Assembly: GCA_964503615.1 (NCBI GenBank)
Contig: CAZDBA010000127.1
Coordinates: 1-14,050, forward strand
From: CAZDBA01 sp964503615
GTDB lineage: Bacteria; Planctomycetota; Planctomycetia; Pirellulales; Pirellulaceae
Direction: 5' to 3'
DNA: 14,050 bases
The translations under genes were made by a program, and so were the position numbers. The notes under the pieces are model-generated. The model did no database searches. It saw nothing but the letters and a program-made list of their open reading frames with translations, and was not told where the DNA came from. Positions 1-7,156 of this stretch are shown piece after piece; positions within the stretch are counted from its first letter, which is position 1, and every line of letters starts with the position of its first letter.

Positions 1-2
1 TG

Positions 3-1148
3 TTAGATCTTGGGCTGACCCGCGCCGGGGTTAAACGTTCGCACTGCCTTCTTGACCGGCTCTTTGAGAGAGCTGGATTTGATCCGACTCACTACAGCAT
101 CAAACGTCTTGTTCATCACGCGACGAAGCGGATTAAAATCAACACAGCCACGAACCACATCGGCTCGCCGATTAGTCAACCGAGTTTTGTAATAGTCGTA
201 ACCGTAGCCGAAATCGACCGTATCGATTCCCAACAATTCTGACCGACGAACGATTTGCAAAAACAGCTCGGTTCCGGGCGAGTATTTGGCGAAATCCAAA
301 TCGTAAACCGGAAACCAGTAATGTAGAACTTTACGGCTTCGCATCCCGAAATGAGTCGCTACGACCTTGTCGCCCGCGTACAGCACCGACAACATCCCTG
401 CAAAATCGTGACTTTTATGCTTCAATATCTCGTGCAGCATGTCACGACTCCAATCGCGCCCGAAATAGTCAACGACTCCCGTTCGTTGGTATTTTTCTCG
501 CTTCTTCTGAATCGTCCAATCCAGCAAATCCTTGTCCTTGGAGTCGATTTCCAGCCGCAATGAACCGATTTCCCGCATCATCTTTCGAGATTTCTGACCG
601 TGTCGCTTCACTGCAACACTTTGGTTGGAAATCTCTTTAATAAACGGCTCCGCACCTGCGGAAAGATCGGCGACGTACGCCTGATCTGGACCATAAACGT
701 AACGCTCCATCGACTCATCCGGATCAAGCCAGGCATGGAACTGAAATTTGCTTGCGCCTGTCAGACGAACAATCTCTTCCTGAGTCAACTTGAGATTTCC
801 AGCGCCAATTACGCCGTGGTAGTCGTTGATCGCTCCACCGACCGGCTCCGCTAAACAATTCCTGTTGCCTTGATACGGAAAAATCCCGACCAACTCTTGA
901 GCATCGTCAAAGATCAAACCCACTCGCACATCGTCACGAACTCGATCGACACACGCGACGTACTCGGGATGAAAATAGGGGCTCCGATAAGCTTTGCTCG
1001 TTTGCCATGAACGCCATTGCTCAAGCACTGAATCTGGAACTTCTGAGAAACCGACCGAATCGAATCGGTACCCGCGCGCAGAAGCAAACGATTGCTTCTT
1101 ATCCGTCGCTTTCTTCAAAACGGTATCAGTCCTAGCGTCAAATATCAT
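3..1148 (-). CDS. CelD/BcsL-family (FemAB/GNAT-like) acyltransferase of the polysaccharide locus
   Basis: 381 aa, complete, with its stop almost at the window edge. It resembles the CelD/BcsL branch of the GNAT/FemAB superfamily (Acetyltransf_6 type), soluble cytoplasmic enzymes that transfer an acyl or aminoacyl group and often sit in exopolysaccharide loci. Family-like signatures are in the C-terminal half: a basic HGQKSRKMMRE helix at 183-193, an ATHFGMR strand at 264-270, LHYWFPVYD at 275-283, the KYSPGTELF segment at 288-296 and DFGYGYDYYKTRL at 312-324. The last two resemble the usual 'sPG..L' and 'DfG.G...YK' acyl-CoA-site motifs. There is no signal peptide or membrane segment. It lies 60 bp after the flippase gene on the same strand, probably as the distal member of the operon, so decoration of the polysaccharide or of its lipid-linked precursor is a reasonable inference. 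The actual donor and acceptor cannot be read from sequence. No clear ribosome-binding site precedes the ATG. Confidence 0.8.
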   Translation of the reverse strand: MIFDARTDTVLKKATDKKQSFASARGYRFDSVGFSEVPDSVLEQWRSWQTSKAYRSPYFHPEYVACVDRVRDDVRVGLIFDDAQELVGIFPYQGNRNCLAEPVGGAINDYHGVIGAGNLKLTQEEIVRLTGASKFQFHAWLDPDESMERYVYGPDQAYVADLSAGAEPFIKEISNQSVAVKRHGQKSRKMMREIGSLRLEIDSKDKDLLDWTIQKKREKYQRTGVVDYFGRDWSRDMLHEILKHKSHDFAGMLSVLYAGDKVVATHFGMRSRKVLHYWFPVYDLDFAKYSPGTELFLQIVRRSELLGIDTVDFGYGYDYYKTRLTNRRADVVRGCVDFNPLRRVMNKTFDAVVSRIKSSSLKEPVKKAVRTFNPGAGQPKI

Positions 1149-1208
1149 GTCGAAAATAATCTACCGAACCAATTTACACATTGATCCAAAACTTATCAAA
1201 AATCACTT

Positions 1209-2696
1209 TCACGCCTCGCTGAGAGGAATATTTCGATTCTGGGCGATCACATCTTGGATGACAACCGTCGAAATCACGACCATACTCAGCGCCTGACCGA
1301 CACAAGCCGCCATCGGAATACTAAGCAACTTCCAATGAGGATAAGCGAAAACAACGAACAACAACATCAATACGATGCTGACCAGTCGCGATACGATTCC
1401 AATCACCGGTCGATTACGACCTTTCAGGTATCCGTCCGCAGCTTGCAAGTATCCTTTAATGGCCGAAGCTGGCAATAGCCAAAGTGCGAATTGGATTGCT
1501 GGACTGTAGGCAGAGCCGTAAAAAGTCAAAATCAACGTTGGCAAAATCAAAGTAAAAACCAGCGTTGCAACCGTTTGAAATAGGATCGTCAAAGCCATAG
1601 TGACGGTCGCTGATTTAAGTGTAACCGTTCGGCTGGCATCCGCGCCGATATTAAACGTAAACACTCCCAAGGCATTGGGCGCCACGATCAACAACGCAGC
1701 TGCCGGTACAGCCACAAAGTACTGCCCCGCCATATCCATCGTGGCAGCTAAAGCCATGATCAAAAACACATCCAGCCGGTCGAAAACCTCACTGACCAAC
1801 ATTGAAAACGCAAAAGGTCTGCCGTCCCGCAGCAACTGGCGGGTATCCAACATCCCATCGACAGCCAAGCTGGGCGATTCAACACCCCGGATCCACTGCC
1901 AGATCTGCATGTCACGTAACGTAGGAAGCAGACCCAATATCCGAGCAGCCACAAACAACAAACAGATAAACGCCAACGGAGAAATGTAAGGAGCAACGAT
2001 ATGATTAAAACCGGTCCAACCACTCAACAAACTTGCGACCCCAGACAACCAATCTGGCAGGTTGCTGGTCGAAGCGATCACTTCGTCCATCCCGAATCCG
2101 ACCACAGCAAAAACCAGAAACATAGCGGCGTAGATCAGCCGGTTGATGTTATACCGAGCGTATTGTTCATTCCCTCGGTCTACCGCTGAAATCGTCAACT
2201 GCATATGTTCAAACGGTACAAAAGCACAAACCAGCGCGACAAACGGTAGCAAGTAAGTTTTACCCGCTAGAACCAAAAAGATAACCGACAACAACAAAGC
2301 CACCACTGCGGTGATGATCCCCGTCACGATCCCCAATCGGGCTGCTGCATACTTGAGTGATACCGTATCGGATCCCCGCTTACTTGCAATCGCGTTAACG
2401 ACTTCGATCCCGCCAAGTAAGCCCGCATAAAGCAGAATGTCGCGAGGAAAATAAAGCGCGTGACCAAACTCTCCACGACCGACCGGCCCCAGGATCCGCG
2501 CGACAAAGATGCCTTGAAGAAAAAACAGCCCAAAAACACCTAGCGTAGTAAACACCGTCGCGGCCAAGCTGAGTATTTGAGAGCGTCCACTTTCTCCGGC
2601 TTCAAGCAACTCTTCTGTTCCAACAAACTCAACCTGCCCATCGGAACGATCTTCGCTTCCGTTACTCGGCGTAACATCGTTGAGTTCGAGCGACAT
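1209..2696 (-). CDS. Polysaccharide flippase, MOP superfamily (Wzx-like)
   Basis: 495 aa from the chosen ATG. An integral membrane protein with about 12 hydrophobic segments, for example near 42-66, 83-101, 121-143, 147-161, 188-203, 237-258, 297-317, 323-345, 365-390, 400-416, 432-451 and 458-480. The ARILGPVGRGEFG motif at 66-78 after the first helix is typical of Wzx/O-antigen flippases of the MOP superfamily, as is the late QAADGYLKGRNRP segment at 418-430. These proteins move undecaprenyl-diphosphate-linked repeat units across the inner membrane. The acidic N-terminus (about 1-38) is soluble. A longer reading frame runs upstream to 2894, but it would overlap the preceding transferase gene by 113 bp and adds a Cys/Trp-rich stretch unlike a flippase, so I start at 2696, leaving an 85-bp gap. 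The loop around 203-236 between helices is longer than I would expect. Lipopolysaccharide or teichoic-type export is an alternative, but the neighbours favour exopolysaccharide. Confidence 0.85.
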   Translation of the reverse strand: MSLELNDVTPSNGSEDRSDGQVEFVGTEELLEAGESGRSQILSLAATVFTTLGVFGLFFLQGIFVARILGPVGRGEFGHALYFPRDILLYAGLLGGIEVVNAIASKRGSDTVSLKYAAARLGIVTGIITAVVALLLSVIFLVLAGKTYLLPFVALVCAFVPFEHMQLTISAVDRGNEQYARYNINRLIYAAMFLVFAVVGFGMDEVIASTSNLPDWLSGVASLLSGWTGFNHIVAPYISPLAFICLLFVAARILGLLPTLRDMQIWQWIRGVESPSLAVDGMLDTRQLLRDGRPFAFSMLVSEVFDRLDVFLIMALAATMDMAGQYFVAVPAAALLIVAPNALGVFTFNIGADASRTVTLKSATVTMALTILFQTVATLVFTLILPTLILTFYGSAYSPAIQFALWLLPASAIKGYLQAADGYLKGRNRPVIGIVSRLVSIVLMLLFVVFAYPHWKLLSIPMAACVGQALSMVVISTVVIQDVIAQNRNIPLSEA

Positions 2697-2781
2697 ATTT
2701 CCGGTTCTACTTCTTTCAAACAAAGACTTGCCAACGCGAAAGGATCGCCTTGCAAAGTTCAGCACTGATGAAATCAGGTGG

Positions 2782-3912
2782 CTATACCGAACCGCGGTGC
2801 ATGACAACCAACATAGCGGTTTTGAAAAGCAGATGCAGGTCGAGCAATAGCCCCCTTCGCTCGATGTAATCCAGATCCATTCGCATCCAATCATCGAAAC
2901 TGATATCTCGTCGGCCTGCCACCTGCCAAATGCAAGTCAAACCGGGCAGGACCTCCAACCGTCGGCGATGCCAGATTTTGCTGCCTTTTGATTCGCCAAC
3001 CGGCAACGGACGCGGGCCGACCAATGACATATCACCTCTTAACACGTTCAACATCTGTGGCATTTCATCCAAGCAGATTTTTCGCAGGTAGCGACCAACC
3101 CGAGTCACACGAGGATCGTTCGTCAGCTTGAACGCGGGACCATCTTGTTCGTTACCGTGATTTTGACGAAGCCCTTCCTGTTCCTCATGAGCCCCTTTTC
3201 GCATCGTTCGAAATTTAAGGATGTCGTACTGCCGGCCATCCTTTCCTTCGCGGCGTTGCCTGAAAAAAACGGGGCCGGGTGAGTCGAGTTTGACTGCGAC
3301 CGCAACGGCGACAAGCACCGGCGAAAACACCGTCAATGCGAACAAAGATCCTACAACGTCGATCGAGCGTTTCCAAATCGGCGTCTTTTGAGGTCGGCAA
3401 ACAGAACGAGTGGGATCCAATTTACGCTCGGACGCTTCAACCGACTTGGGCGTCTCAGCTGTTTCGGGGTTTATTTCGAACGATTCGGCTGCGATCGTGT
3501 CGTCCTCAGGATAAACCAGAATATCAAGATCGAATTTCAGTTCTAATTTCGCACACACGTCCCCAACATCTTTTGTCACAAACTCGGCACCCAAACGATC
3601 CGTTTCCGGGAGCAGAATCGCAAGCTTGTTTCCTCGCCATCCAATCTCGTCGGTGATACGCAACCTTTTTCGTAATTCGCGCCCCAGTTCATTAGCGACA
3701 ACGTCTACAGTGGGCACGAATTCGCGGATATTCAACTCAATCAAAGAAAACTCGCGATCGTAACTCCGACGATCGCAGCGAGAGCGCTCTTTTGCCAATG
3801 CAAAAGCGAAATCGACATCGGACAGAACCGTGTCTTGTTGATCAAGCGTAGTTTTTCGACGAAAAATCCGAGACCAAAAGGAATCAGATCCTCGGCGTGA
3901 CCGAACGATCAT
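2782..3912 (-). CDS. Initiating sugar transferase (phosphoglycosyl transferase) with N-terminal degenerate GGDEF-like domain
   Basis: 376 aa, two parts. Residues about 178-376 form a bacterial sugar transferase (Bac_transf, monotopic PGT): KRSIDVVGSLFAL membrane re-entrant region at 181-193, DSPGPVFFRQRREG at 210-223, ILKFRTMR at 231-238, the DPRVTRVGRYLRK region at 266-278, catalytic-type LDEMPQ with D282/E283, the MSLVGPRP box at 295-302, and PGLTCIWQVAGR at 323-334. Known members attach the first sugar-phosphate to undecaprenyl phosphate. In place of the usual four N-terminal membrane helices, residues about 34-135 resemble a GGDEF domain: FSLIELNIREF (55-65) matches the 'lDiDhF' strand, RITD (85-88) matches the RxxD inhibitory site, and RGNKLAILLPETD (93-105) matches 'GGDEFavlLPeT'. 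The GGDEF residues themselves are lost (roughly GNKL with one deletion) and the metal-ligand positions read N61/R63. Residues about 138-177 look like an acidic, flexible linker. It lies 138 bp after the BY-kinase-like gene. The transferase call is firm; the GGDEF relationship is a by-eye alignment. Confidence 0.9.
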   Translation of the reverse strand: MIVRSRRGSDSFWSRIFRRKTTLDQQDTVLSDVDFAFALAKERSRCDRRSYDREFSLIELNIREFVPTVDVVANELGRELRKRLRITDEIGWRGNKLAILLPETDRLGAEFVTKDVGDVCAKLELKFDLDILVYPEDDTIAAESFEINPETAETPKSVEASERKLDPTRSVCRPQKTPIWKRSIDVVGSLFALTVFSPVLVAVAVAVKLDSPGPVFFRQRREGKDGRQYDILKFRTMRKGAHEEQEGLRQNHGNEQDGPAFKLTNDPRVTRVGRYLRKICLDEMPQMLNVLRGDMSLVGPRPLPVGESKGSKIWHRRRLEVLPGLTCIWQVAGRRDISFDDWMRMDLDYIERRGLLLDLHLLFKTAMLVVMHRGSV

Positions 3913-3962
3913 GAGCTTAGTTTTTTCCAGGTGTTGTTCAATTGAGGCAGGAGAGGCAAGTG

Positions 3963-3987
3963 AAAAAAACGGAATTGCAATGATTCC
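3963..3987 (-). terminator. Weak intrinsic terminator or attenuator within the polysaccharide operon
   Basis: Read on the minus strand, GGAAT (3983-3987) and ATTCC (3971-3975) form a 5-bp stem, extendable by one U-G pair, with a 7-nt loop; a run of seven T (3963-3969) follows one base later. It sits in the 138-bp gap between the BY-kinase-like gene and the sugar transferase gene. The stem is short and A/T-rich, so it may only attenuate transcription, or be fortuitous. Confidence 0.28.
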
Positions 3988-4050
3988 ATTTGTGCGCCAC
4001 AGTTTTTAATTGCCTTAATTCGGATCAGGCAAAGATTCTTAAGTCTTATT

Positions 4051-4707
4051 TCATTTGGCTTTGTTGACGACCAATCCGACAATCTCGACGCCCAAACGTT
4101 TCATTCGTGTGCGAAAGGTGGCGACTTCTGTACGATTGATTGCTGTACTATCAACCACGAGAAGAACACCATCCAACTGTCTCGCCAATGAATCGCAGGC
4201 GGTCAAGCCATCAGAAACAGGTAGATCAAAAACGACGTAATCAAATACATCAAACTGATCTTGGATTAAAGAGTTGAGGTTATGCAACGGCAACTCGATC
4301 GAATCTTTCTCATTCGCCTTGCCGCTTCCCATCGCATAAAGGTTTTCGTTTTCGCGAAACTTTCGCATTACATCCTTAGCTTCTGTGTCGCCTTGGAGAA
4401 CCTCAGAAAGTCCCACCTCCCGTTTTCGAGTCAAATAGGAACTTCCAAAATTGGATTCGACAAACAGCACATCTCGTCCCACCAATGCGGTGAGTGCCGA
4501 TGCCAAGTTAAAGCTGACAGTACTGCTGCCTTCATCGCAATTCAGGCAGGTCACACCAATGTTCACCGAACGAATCGGACGCTGTTCGGACCAACGTAGC
4601 ACTTGCCGACCCAACGACAGAAAATGCCGCCGTAACGATTGACTCGGTCGAATCGAAGTCTTGTGAAACTTGGTCTCGGAAAAATTTGTCATAGTTGTAC
4701 TTATCAT
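4051..4707 (-). CDS. CpsD/BY-kinase-like P-loop ATPase homologue, apparently catalytically dead
   Basis: 218 aa, matching the CpsD/CapB type of bacterial tyrosine kinase (MinD-like fold) that partners Wzz proteins at the inner membrane. The order of elements is right: an arginine-rich N-terminal helix (20-46), strand VNIGVTCLNC (48-57), P-loop region D58-E-G-S-S-T-V followed by SFNLASAL, Walker A' strand DVLFVESNF (79-87), a GLSEVLQG helix (99-106), Walker B-like YVVFDLPVSDG (157-167), and a C-terminal VLLVVDS...GLVVNKAK. The key residues are altered. Canonical PGEGKST reads CDEGSST (57-63), so the lysine is Ser61. The Walker A' 'DaD' reads E84-S-N86. The chain ends NKAK without a tyrosine cluster; the last Tyr is 157. 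It starts 9 bp after the Wzz stop, so the two are probably co-translated. ATG codons 1 and 6 are both possible starts. I infer a scaffold or nucleotide-independent regulator of Wzz rather than an active kinase. Confidence 0.8.
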   Translation of the reverse strand: MISTTMTNFSETKFHKTSIRPSQSLRRHFLSLGRQVLRWSEQRPIRSVNIGVTCLNCDEGSSTVSFNLASALTALVGRDVLFVESNFGSSYLTRKREVGLSEVLQGDTEAKDVMRKFRENENLYAMGSGKANEKDSIELPLHNLNSLIQDQFDVFDYVVFDLPVSDGLTACDSLARQLDGVLLVVDSTAINRTEVATFRTRMKRLGVEIVGLVVNKAK

Positions 4708-4716
4708 AGTGAGCGG

Positions 4717-6267
4717 CTACCTAACTAACGCACGGCGATTGGAAACACGAGGAATGGTAATGAGCACGGGTAGTTCAAGAGCTTCTTCGATGTTCTCATC
4801 TCGTGACAGAACCTTGGCACCATTGCCAAAAATCAAACAGGTCAATACTGCCAAGCCTGTGGCGAGCATCACACCCAGTGGCAGCACAATACTGCCTCGG
4901 GGACTTACGTGCTTGACCCACAGCACGCCCGGTTGGTGAATCGCAACATCAGAAACTTTGCTTTCATCCAATCGGTTCATCAGGTTAACATCACCTCGCC
5001 GAGAAACAAAAGAACTCAGGTAGCTCTTTTCGACTTCTACCTTTCGTTTCAGTTGGTTTACTGCGACTTCGGTTTCGTTCAGTTTTTTTAGCTCTTCTAA
5101 TGCAACGGCATGTTTCTGTCGGGCAATTCGAAGTTTTACTTGCAATGATTCAGACTTGGCAATTGATTTAGCACGTTCGACGCTAACATCCTCATAAGCA
5201 GGATTGGAAACGGCCTCGACCTCAGTTCGGTCAATCGGCAAGCTGTCGATATTCGCTTGCAGTTTGCGAAGTCGCTCCCTGATGATTTCCAAACGTGGAT
5301 GTGAACGATAGGTCGCTGTCAACTCGGCCTGTTCGGATTGCAAGCGGAACATTTCCTCTTGAGCCGCCTCAGTCGACGCTCGCTCCACGCCCTTTGTAGG
5401 AACCTGAATATATTTTCCCAACGCCGCTAGCTGTTGGTCATAACGGCGAACCTCTTCTTCAGCCTGTTTCTGGTCAAGCTCAATATCAACAAGTTGCAAT
5501 TCCAGTTTATTGACTACAGCTTGCAATGTGTTTCGAGCACCTTCGATGGAGAGGAATGGCTTTCCAGACTCTTCTCGCAGTCCGTTGCGAAACTGTTGCA
5601 GTCCTATTTCTGCACTGCGCACAATTTCCTTCTGCTTCTCGAACTCGTCTTCAAAGAAATCGACAGTGTCCGAACGACGGTGAACATTTACGTGCGCTTC
5701 AGTAGCGTAGTGCAAAATTCGATCGACGATTCTTTTTGCAAGCATCGGCGATTGAGCTTCCATGTAAACGCTTATGACAGATGTCTTTTTTTCCAAAGTC
5801 ACAGTAATGTTATTGGAAAGTGTTTTTACCGCTTTTTGAAGTCGCTTACTTTCGTTGTATTCTTCTCGGGTAAGATCACCAGACCCACCTCCACCGCCAC
5901 CCATTTTCGGCAACATGTCAGTGATCCAATCAAAAGGTGATTTCAGGACCGCATCGACGGTGACCTCAGGATCCTGACAAACTTTGGCGAGAACTTCGTG
6001 ACTTTGGATCAGAGACATCACACTACGAACTTCGGTCTCGCGCGAGTTTTGAATCGAGATCGGTATCGATCCACTGGTAAAATCCATGGCCGAGTTAGCG
6101 CGTCCCAACTGCACAAACAACTGCCCCTCAGAGGCGTAGACTCGGGGAGCCAGCAACCAATAGGCAACCACTCCCAAAAGGGTCAACAAAAACACAAACA
6201 CAAACTTGAGTTTGTTTCGCAGTAGAAGTTCGAACAGGTGCGTGATGGTGAATTGACTTTGGTTCAT
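4717..6267 (-). CDS. Wzz-type polysaccharide chain-length determinant / co-polymerase
   Basis: 516 aa. Typical polysaccharide co-polymerase layout: a short cytoplasmic N-terminus, a first membrane helix at about 21-40, a large periplasmic region, a second helix at about 458-480 preceded by a PRG...LPLG proline segment (456-464), and a cytoplasmic tail ending ELPVLITIPRVSNRRALVR. The Wzz-type fold shows in YASEGQLFVQLGR (44-56) and in the SREtEV..VMSLIQSHEVLAKV stretch (75-96). Residues about 199-420 are rich in charged heptads and probably form long coiled coils. A run of six glycines (123-128) interrupts the early periplasmic part. The kinase domain is not fused but encoded by the next gene, a CpsC/CpsD-like split. 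The tail after the second helix would be the contact point with that partner. It is the first gene of the likely EPS operon, 196 bp away from the HAD phosphatase gene. The role, setting polymer length with the Wzy polymerase, is from family knowledge. Confidence 0.88.
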   Translation of the reverse strand: MNQSQFTITHLFELLLRNKLKFVFVFLLTLLGVVAYWLLAPRVYASEGQLFVQLGRANSAMDFTSGSIPISIQNSRETEVRSVMSLIQSHEVLAKVCQDPEVTVDAVLKSPFDWITDMLPKMGGGGGGSGDLTREEYNESKRLQKAVKTLSNNITVTLEKKTSVISVYMEAQSPMLAKRIVDRILHYATEAHVNVHRRSDTVDFFEDEFEKQKEIVRSAEIGLQQFRNGLREESGKPFLSIEGARNTLQAVVNKLELQLVDIELDQKQAEEEVRRYDQQLAALGKYIQVPTKGVERASTEAAQEEMFRLQSEQAELTATYRSHPRLEIIRERLRKLQANIDSLPIDRTEVEAVSNPAYEDVSVERAKSIAKSESLQVKLRIARQKHAVALEELKKLNETEVAVNQLKRKVEVEKSYLSSFVSRRGDVNLMNRLDESKVSDVAIHQPGVLWVKHVSPRGSIVLPLGVMLATGLAVLTCLIFGNGAKVLSRDENIEEALELPVLITIPRVSNRRALVR

Positions 6268-6400
6268 AGTTCAAGGTGCCTGGTCGTTTCGAATACGGAC
6301 TGCTCTTGAAAAGAAAACAAGGCAGGAAAAAACTTGGGGCAAAAGGAAAGGGGTAGGTAACTAAAGTGTTTGCGCATCTCCCAACGAGACAGCAACATAG

Positions 6401-6428
6401 AGTCTATTCTGAAGAACCCTATTTTCAA
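6401..6428 (-). promoter_or_regulatory. Candidate sigma70-like promoter for the polysaccharide operon
   Basis: On the minus strand TTGAAA (6423-6428) and TAGACT (6401-6406) are separated by 16 bp, about 135 bp upstream of the Wzz ATG. It matches 5/6 and 4/6 positions of the E. coli consensus. It lies inside the 196-bp gap that separates the Wzz gene from the HAD gene. Such hits occur by chance and planctomycete promoters are poorly defined, so this is only a candidate. Confidence 0.25.
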
Positions 6429-6463
6429 GACAGTTTGTACCGGTATTTAACTTATTCCCGACT

Positions 6464-7156
6464 CTAGCTGCTCTCTGGGCAAGTTTTTAGAAGTTCCTTG
6501 CAAGAAAGTTCACACAAACTCTCAAACATCAGATCGGGACCGCAATCGGAAAAATCGTTACGACCGTAACCACCGGTCAAAACGGCAATCGATCTGGCTC
6601 CAACACTCTGGGCACACGTCACGTCGGCTGGTGTGTCTCCAATCACCCAACATCTCGCCACGTCGAATTCGGCACCCGTGTGCTCGATTGCAGAGGCAAC
6701 GGCTGCCCTTGCAACATCATCGCGATTCTCTGAGTCATCGCCGTAACCACCAAAGGCGAAATAGGAGTCCAACCCAAAATGATTCAGCTTGGCAATTGCC
6801 GCCGTGCGCGCGTTACCCGTGATGATCCCCAAACGAAACTCGGATCGAACCAATTCCTCAAGCAGGGATTCGACGCATGGCAAAACTGCACCGCCTTTCG
6901 ATTGGACAAGATAAGAAGGCAGCAATTCGTGATACCGAGCCGAAAAGTCGCGATAGTGATCCTCAAAGCAGATTTGATTCGCTCGGAAAAGGTCGCCGAA
7001 AATTCCAAAGTCGGTCCGCCCACGCACTGGAACCTCAACACGGTTTTCGAAGCCAAACCTCTCCTGGAAAACATGGTTGATCGCGAGCATCCCCGCGCCG
7101 CCAGTTCGGATGAGCGTCCCATCAATGTCAAATAAAATCGTGTGTTGGCGGGTCAT
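6464..7156 (-). CDS. HAD-superfamily phosphatase (phosphoglycolate phosphatase-like)
   Basis: 230 aa, cytoplasmic. All four HAD motifs are present: motif I FDIDGTLIRTGGAG (9-22) with nucleophile D10 and acid/base D12; motif II IITGNARTAA (111-120) with T113; motif III lysine K123 in AKLNHFGLD; motif IV WVIGDTPADV (170-179) with D174 and D178. The roughly 75-residue insert between motif I and motif II corresponds to an alpha-helical C1 cap, as in the phosphoglycolate phosphatase/beta-phosphoglucomutase group. The length is normal for that group. The 'DIDGTL..TGGAG..A' start is shared by a subgroup of uncharacterised HAD hydrolases. The substrate cannot be assigned; a small phosphorylated metabolite is likely. 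It runs in the same direction as the polysaccharide genes but 196 bp upstream of them, so co-transcription is uncertain and a functional link is not shown. No Shine-Dalgarno sequence precedes the ATG. Confidence 0.85.
   Translation of the reverse strand: MTRQHTILFDIDGTLIRTGGAGMLAINHVFQERFGFENRVEVPVRGRTDFGIFGDLFRANQICFEDHYRDFSARYHELLPSYLVQSKGGAVLPCVESLLEELVRSEFRLGIITGNARTAAIAKLNHFGLDSYFAFGGYGDDSENRDDVARAAVASAIEHTGAEFDVARCWVIGDTPADVTCAQSVGARSIAVLTGGYGRNDFSDCGPDLMFESLCELSCKELLKTCPESS

Noticed and set aside
2697..2894. N-terminal extension of the flippase frame up to 2894
   Set aside because: It overlaps the sugar transferase coding sequence by 113 bp and encodes a Cys/Trp-rich stretch without flippase character; the ATG at 2696 fits better.
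3976..4000. Possible sigma54 promoter (minus strand TGGCGC ... TTGC) upstream of the sugar transferase
   Set aside because: The spacing between the two elements is 13 bp instead of about 5 bp, and the first element deviates from TGGCAC.
5434..5940. 168-codon plus-strand frame opposite the Wzz gene
   Set aside because: Antisense shadow of the coiled-coil region of a well-supported gene; Phe/Ser-rich composition with no recognisable domain.
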